Below, piece after piece: positions 59,631 through 64,000 of a stretch of DNA of 64,000 nt. Source of the stretch: Diadophis punctatus similis (lineage: Eukaryota > Chordata > Lepidosauria > Squamata > Dipsadidae); contig JALIGW010000010.1 in NCBI GenBank assembly GCA_023053685.1, positions 13,809,919 to 13,873,918 on the forward strand. The letters are read 5' to 3'. A program made the translations under genes and the position numbers. Positions within the stretch are counted from its first letter, which is position 1. The number at the start of each line of letters is the position of its first letter. The notes under the pieces are model-generated. The model was not told the DNA's origin, did no database searches, and saw only the letters and a list, made by a program, of their open reading frames with translations.

Positions 59631-60806
59631 ATGGCTTTTAAACCTGGAAAGACTGTTTTTAACAAAGGATTTGAGCACCCTCCTGTTTATACTTCAAGAA
59701 TGCAACCCACTCCTTATTCAACACCCCCACAGACTTTAACACCTGAAAAGTTATTTGAAGCTTTAAAAGTTATGAAGAATGAACTTGTTATGGAATTTAA
59801 CTTAAAAATTAATGAAATTAATGAAAAAATACAGGCTGTTTCAGAGGAGATTGCTACTCGACACCAGCAATTAAGGAATGATATGATATTTGCATTTAAA
59901 GGACTGGTAGAAAATATGGAAATTTTGGAGGAGGACGTGGAAGAAATTAAACAGTCTGTGATAACTTTGGGTGAAGATATAGATAAGTCCCAAAATAATA
60001 TTGAAAATTTTGAAGCTGAGGTGTTAATGATTCAATATAGAAGTATGGAGTTTGCTTTAAGACTAAGAGGTGTAAAAGAGAAAAAACAAGAAGATCTAAA
60101 AGAAAGGATGGTGGAGGCATTTGTGCATACGTTAGGAATGACAAATTTGGGTATGCAAATTGATAAAATATATCGTGTCAATTCTTGGATTGCTAAACAG
60201 AAACATCTGCCAAGATATATTGTAATATATTTTACTACCAGGGCACTACGTAATGAAATTCTACAGGCGACTTTCAAGAATAAGTTTCAGGTAGATAGAC
60301 AGGAAGTAATGACATTGAAAGAAATTCCTCCTAAAATGTTGAGAGCCAGAAAGGATTATGCCTTTCTGGTGGAAGAATTGAAAAAACAGCAAACACGGTA
60401 TAGATGGGAGGCTCCAACTAGGATAGCGGTGAGACATCTGGAAAAGAGATATCAGCTCAATACGATATTGAAAGCAACTGATTTTTATGTAAAAGTGTTA
60501 AAGGCCGACATATCCAAAATTCCAGAAGGAAGAAGAATGAAGGAAGCAATGGAAGATGAGAGAGGAGAGTCGTCGACAGTTGTTCAAATGGGAGGAGCTT
60601 TGATGAGTCAAGGTGATTCACAGAACCAGAGAGATGTTCATAATGTGGAAGAAGAGACAGAAGATCAGAGTCAGACTAGAGCAGCGGCTACATGCATCGA
60701 AGTATCAAGACAACAACAACTTAAGCTGACAACTCAAAATATTACCAAGCCACAAGTGGCTGCAAGAGTCAGATCTAAAGTTCGAGTGAGAAGAAGGAAT
60801 GATTAG
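59631..60806 (+). CDS. L1-type ORF1 protein (HAL1-like copy 2), intact
   Basis: 391 codons from ATG with no break. The N-terminus MAFKPGKTVFNKGFEHPPVY is followed by a coiled coil (about 35-130: NLKINEINEKIQAVSEEIAT, NMEILEEDVEEIKQSVITLG). Next comes an RRM-like region (about 140-215: FALRLRGVKEKKQEDLK, QKHLPRYIVIYFTTRALRNE) and the C-terminal domain (about 225-300: KEIPPKMLRARKDYAFLVEE, RYRWEAPTRIAVRHLEKRYQ). A charged, Gln-rich tail ends in a basic RSKVRVRRRND. This is the trimeric RNA chaperone layout of L1 ORF1p. In this element it is the only protein encoded. A partial duplicate of the start region precedes it at about 59499. Confidence 0.9.
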   Translation: MAFKPGKTVFNKGFEHPPVYTSRMQPTPYSTPPQTLTPEKLFEALKVMKNELVMEFNLKINEINEKIQAVSEEIATRHQQLRNDMIFAFKGLVENMEILEEDVEEIKQSVITLGEDIDKSQNNIENFEAEVLMIQYRSMEFALRLRGVKEKKQEDLKERMVEAFVHTLGMTNLGMQIDKIYRVNSWIAKQKHLPRYIVIYFTTRALRNEILQATFKNKFQVDRQEVMTLKEIPPKMLRARKDYAFLVEELKKQQTRYRWEAPTRIAVRHLEKRYQLNTILKATDFYVKVLKADISKIPEGRRMKEAMEDERGESSTVVQMGGALMSQGDSQNQRDVHNVEEETEDQSQTRAAATCIEVSRQQQLKLTTQNITKPQVAARVRSKVRVRRRND

Positions 60807-61712
60807 AACTTGGTCTTAGCATGGGAAGTTATAGGCCAGATGGAGAGAAGAATAAAAATTGGTATTTTGCAGTAAGAAGATCCATTTATTATTGAGGAAA
60901 TGACGCTGATGGTTGTGTCTTCTTTTTGTCTTTTTATTTTCTTCTTTTTATTACTATATTTTAAAGATTATATAAATGAAAGACACATAGAGGATTGGTT
61001 TAAATTTTTTTTTTCTTTTTGATTACTTTTAAAAGGTTTTGAGTTATATGGAACTAAAGATTTAGAATAATTGTGAAATTAATAATTTGATATATTGGAA
61101 TGTTAGGTTATTAACAATGTGTTTGATTTTTAGATTATGCTTAAAAGGTTTTGAGTAATAAGGGGTTAAAGAATTAGAGAAATATTGGAATTAATAATTT
61201 GTTAGTATATTTTTTAATTTTTATGTTTATCGAAGAGGTATAGCGTCGGAAGAATGAAGATCTATTCAGCATTGAGGAAATGATGTTGATGGTTGTGTAT
61301 CTGAATGAAATGGTGAAAGAAAGATTTCTTCTTTCTCTTCTTTTTATTATTATATTTTAAAGACTATATAAAAGAAAGATACATAGTGGAGTAAATTAAC
61401 AGTCCGATATATTGAAATGTTAATTGATTAATAATATGCCTGATTTTTAGACTATGCTTAAAAGGTTCTGAGCAACAAGGAGTTAAAGATTTAGAGAAAT
61501 TTTGAAATTAATAATTTGTTAGTATACTTTAATCTTATTTTTATTGAATATTATACCCTGTGCTTTTTCTGTGAAGTCGGGGGGTGGGTGGGTGAGAGGG
61601 GGGGAGGATGGGGGAAGGGGAGGGGGTTGGGGGAAGGGGGGGAGAAAAAGAGAAAAATGTTTGAACTTTGTACTAATAAAACTTTTTGAAATTAAAAAAC
61701 ATCTCCTTTTGA

Positions 61713-62991
61713 TGAGATTATTTTATAGTTACAGTAATTTCACCTACTCAAAGATCAAAGGTCAAGGAAGAAGGTGAAGGTCCTTTCAGCAACCTTCCTT
61801 ATAATCACCTGATAAGTAGAGAACAAGACCTCTAACTGTATTTTTGAGCATTTTGGATGCAATGGGGCATCATTTGTAATCCTATCATATAAAACTAGAA
61901 TACATGCATACAGAATATTTGGCATCTATTTGTGGTGAGATGTTTGCTGTTAATCTTTGTTCTCCAAATTGTTTTATGGTTGCTTCCGCTGGGTAGGCCA
62001 TGATTGTCAATTTGATAACTAGCACAGTGCCCCCATTAAAACTAATTGGGAACAGTGAAACTCTCCAGGCATAAAAAGTAGCAAAAAAAGTACAACCACT
62101 GACTGACATACTATTGTTAATTATGTTTTAAATAGTTATGGTCTATTCTAAACAGGGAAAATAATTAAGCTTACTTTCACTGCCTCCATAAAGGCAAAAT
62201 GACCTTTTAAAAAAAGAAAAGGCAAGAATAAAAGAAAAACAGATTGCTTGCGAATGTAGAAACCTATAAATTTTATAGTCCCTCTAAATACTGTAGACAA
62301 AGTTGCCTTAAACTTTGGTATCATACTCAAAGATGCCATTTTTATTCAGCTAACTGTTCTAAAATCAAATCCTAGCAATTTTATACAATGACAGCCCAGC
62401 AATAAGAACTAATCCTAAAGCATTTAGGATTCTTTTACTATTTGACAGATATTAGTAGATGCGGTACAGTAGCATTCAGTGTCCACCAATTTTTGTGTGT
62501 GTTTTATACTGGGTTTTACCAGTATAAACAATTGGATTTTCATTTTACTCTGAACCTTCCTTTTACTATGTCTCTGTCTTTGACAATCAGGTTATGCCAC
62601 TTCTCTTGGGGTAATAATCCAGCCATATGATGAAATGGGCCATAATCCAGAGAAAAATATATCATAGCTTTTCATTTCCTCACCTGCAAGAAATCAAGTT
62701 GGAATCAAGCTTAGAAGAGATTTTTCACATTGAATATGAAAAGAATCGAATTTGTTTTTCTCAGCACCTCAAAAAGAGGCAGATTGATCTTTGCTTCTGT
62801 AGTAGCTATCGGGAGAGAATGGATTTGGGATCAGAGCAATGCAATTAATGTTACCTTTGACTCCCTGGTCTAAAGCAGAATTCTATGATTGCTTCCTTAG
62901 CTAAAGACTGTGGGCTACAGTTGGGTCAGATACAATATTACATGCTTGTGTGTGTTACATTATTCATGTCTAGCTGTTGTACCTCATATAG
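61713..62991. other. Intronic sequence without recognised feature
   Basis: AT-rich. Short frames on both strands without known motifs. Confidence 0.4.
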
Positions 62992-63411
62992 CCGTGATGG
63001 CGAACCTATGGCACATGTGCCACAGGTGGCACGCAGAGCCGTATCTGCGGGCACGTGAGCCATTACCCTAGCTCAGCTCCAGCACGCATGCACGCACCGG
63101 TCACTTGATTTTTGGCTGGCTCCGCCCAAACCACCCCTCCCCTCCCAGGAGTCTCCATGTGGCCCGTTTTGGATGCCAGGTAAGTACAGGGCTTGTGCGG
63201 AGGCTCTGGGAGGGCATTTTTGGCCTCCGGAGGGCCTTTGGGGGGGGGAAGTTGAGAAACAGGCCATTTCCAGCCTCCGGAGGGTCTCTGGGGGGGGGTC
63301 AGGGGAGGCCGTTTTCGCCCTTCCCAGGCTCCAAGAAAGCCTCTGGAGCCTGGGGAGGGCGAAAAATGGGCCTACCGGGCCCACCAGAAGTTGAGAAATG
63401 GGCGGTTTCCG
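62992..63411 (+). mobile_element. hAT-like element, right end missing
   Basis: Opens CCGTGATGGCGAACCTATGG and matches the left and middle of the element at 28601-29175 (GGCACGCAGAGCC, TTTTTGGCCTCCGGAGGGCC, CTCCAAGAAAGCCTCTGGAG). It stops at 63411 where a palindromic element begins, and does not resume on the other side. Confidence 0.8.
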
Positions 63412-63545
63412 TAAGGTGACCAGACGTCCCGCTTTTGCCGGGACAGACACGCTTTTCAAGCGTGTGTCCCGCGTCCCGCATTCTTTCCAAAAAGTCACGC
63501 TTTTTTGGAAAGAATGCCGAAACAGCGGGACGTCTGGTCACCTTA
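63412..63545. mobile_element. Short palindromic relative of the fold-back element
   Basis: 134 bases, TAAGGTGACCAGACGTCCCG to CGGGACGTCTGGTCACCTTA, nearly a perfect hairpin. Same ends as 29437-30409. No flanking duplication matches, so the right flank was probably rearranged. Confidence 0.8.
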
Positions 63546-64000
63546 CGAGTCTTGGCTCTCCTGCTCCCCCTCCGCCAGCGCTGGGCTGCTGGAGCGCTCA
63601 CGAACACACACACACACACACAAGCGCGCATGCAGCCTCTCCAGAGAACGAAGCGAGTAGTCCGGATCCGGAAGCCGCGCCTGGAGAGGGAGGTCCTGGG
63701 GTTGCTGCAGCCCCGACGGAGGTAGCGTGGCCGGCTGGTGCGTCCAGGACGGAGCCGTATGATTCCCTCCTTCCTTCCCTCGCTCGCTCATTCTTCATCC
63801 GGCCGCGCCGCCTCTTTCGTCTCCGGCCAAGAAAACAAGGGAGAGGATGCGGGCGTGGCGGCGGCGGCCCCAGCAATCGGGCATCCTAGAACCCTGGATC
63901 GCTCGGTTGTTCCGCTGATGCGCTCCAAGGGTCAGGGGGCCGCGCCAGGCCCGGCTCAAAACCACTGCAAGTGAGGAACGAGGAAGGCACAGGAGAACCA
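63546..64000. promoter_or_regulatory. GC- and CpG-rich stretch, CpG-island-like
   Basis: About 450 bases with many CpGs (for example CGAAGCGAGTAGTCCGGATC, GGCGTGGCGGCGGCGG), a short (CA)n at 63605-63622, and a possible plus-strand donor-like CAAGTGAGG near 63970. No recognised protein is encoded. It could be a promoter or first exon at the window edge, or GC-rich repeat sequence. Being on the upstream side of PTCHD1, it could be an alternative or antisense promoter, but this is a guess. Confidence 0.4.

Larger units (their letters stand above)
58856..61694 (+). mobile_element. ORF1-only L1-derived (HAL1-like) element, copy 2
   Basis: 2.8-kb complete insertion with a GC-rich 5' leader (CTTCCGCTTGGCTCCGCAGG), an intact 391-codon ORF1, a long AT-rich 3' UTR, a G-rich tract (61577-61641) and AATAAAAC near the end. 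It is flanked by a clear target duplication, AAAAACATCTCCCTTTTGA at 58837-58855 and AAAAACATCTCCTTTTGA at 61695-61712. The target has the T/A-rich form cut by L1 endonuclease. No ORF2 or remnant of one lies between ORF1 and the 3' end. The 3' UTR contains a tandem duplication of about 385 bases. Confidence 0.88.

Overview
This is a vertebrate nuclear genome window, most likely from a squamate reptile and probably a snake. It is dense with L1, L2-type and CR1 LINEs, DIRS and Ty3/gypsy retroelements, Sauria-type and CR1-tailed tRNA SINEs, many short hAT-like elements, and long (AAT)n, (GGAA)n and (GGA)n microsatellites. The only confidently recognised host gene is PTCHD1. Its last coding exon lies on the minus strand at 42747-44401, with a clear splice acceptor and the C-terminal PDZ ligand ITTV. 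No upstream PTCHD1 exon was found, so 44402-64000 reads as a repeat-filled intron and positions below 42747 as 3' UTR and downstream flank.

Layout. 1-2340: minus-strand L1 ORF2 running off the left edge. 2860-8540: an old gypsy remnant split by a younger gypsy element (3412-8132) with two LTRs and a GTACC target duplication. 8541-13640: an inverted repeat, a (GGAA)n tract and decayed plus-strand L1 pieces interrupted by hAT-like elements and a SINE. 13640-22800: short DNA elements, a CR1 fragment (minus), a TA-flanked element with a nested hairpin, a Sauria-type SINE and microsatellites. 22812-28450: a structurally complete DIRS element (minus) with inverted termini, gag, an open RT-RNase H frame and a damaged tyrosine recombinase. 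28600-33018: hAT-like elements, including a long fold-back, two more TA-element copies, microsatellites and a LINE 3' fragment. 33019-36790: a second, internally deleted DIRS copy (minus). 36791-42746: mostly unrecognised non-coding sequence. 42747-44401: PTCHD1 exon. 44402-64000: intron.

The intron holds the most interesting material. Two elements (46870-49036 and 58856-61694) share the same 5' leader, an L1-type ORF1 and a G-rich polyadenylated 3' end, but have no ORF2. Each is closed by its own target-site duplication. They look like a half-L1 (HAL1-like) family that moves using ORF2 protein supplied by other L1s. The intron also holds an almost intact L2-type LINE (53443-57666) with a 1058-residue endonuclease-reverse transcriptase and an odd small ORF1 that is hydrophobic and cysteine-rich. 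A GC- and CpG-rich stretch closes the window (63546-64000).

Apart from PTCHD1, nearly every long reading frame is a retroelement protein or an antisense or simple-repeat artefact. Family names come from motif recognition by eye; no database search was run.
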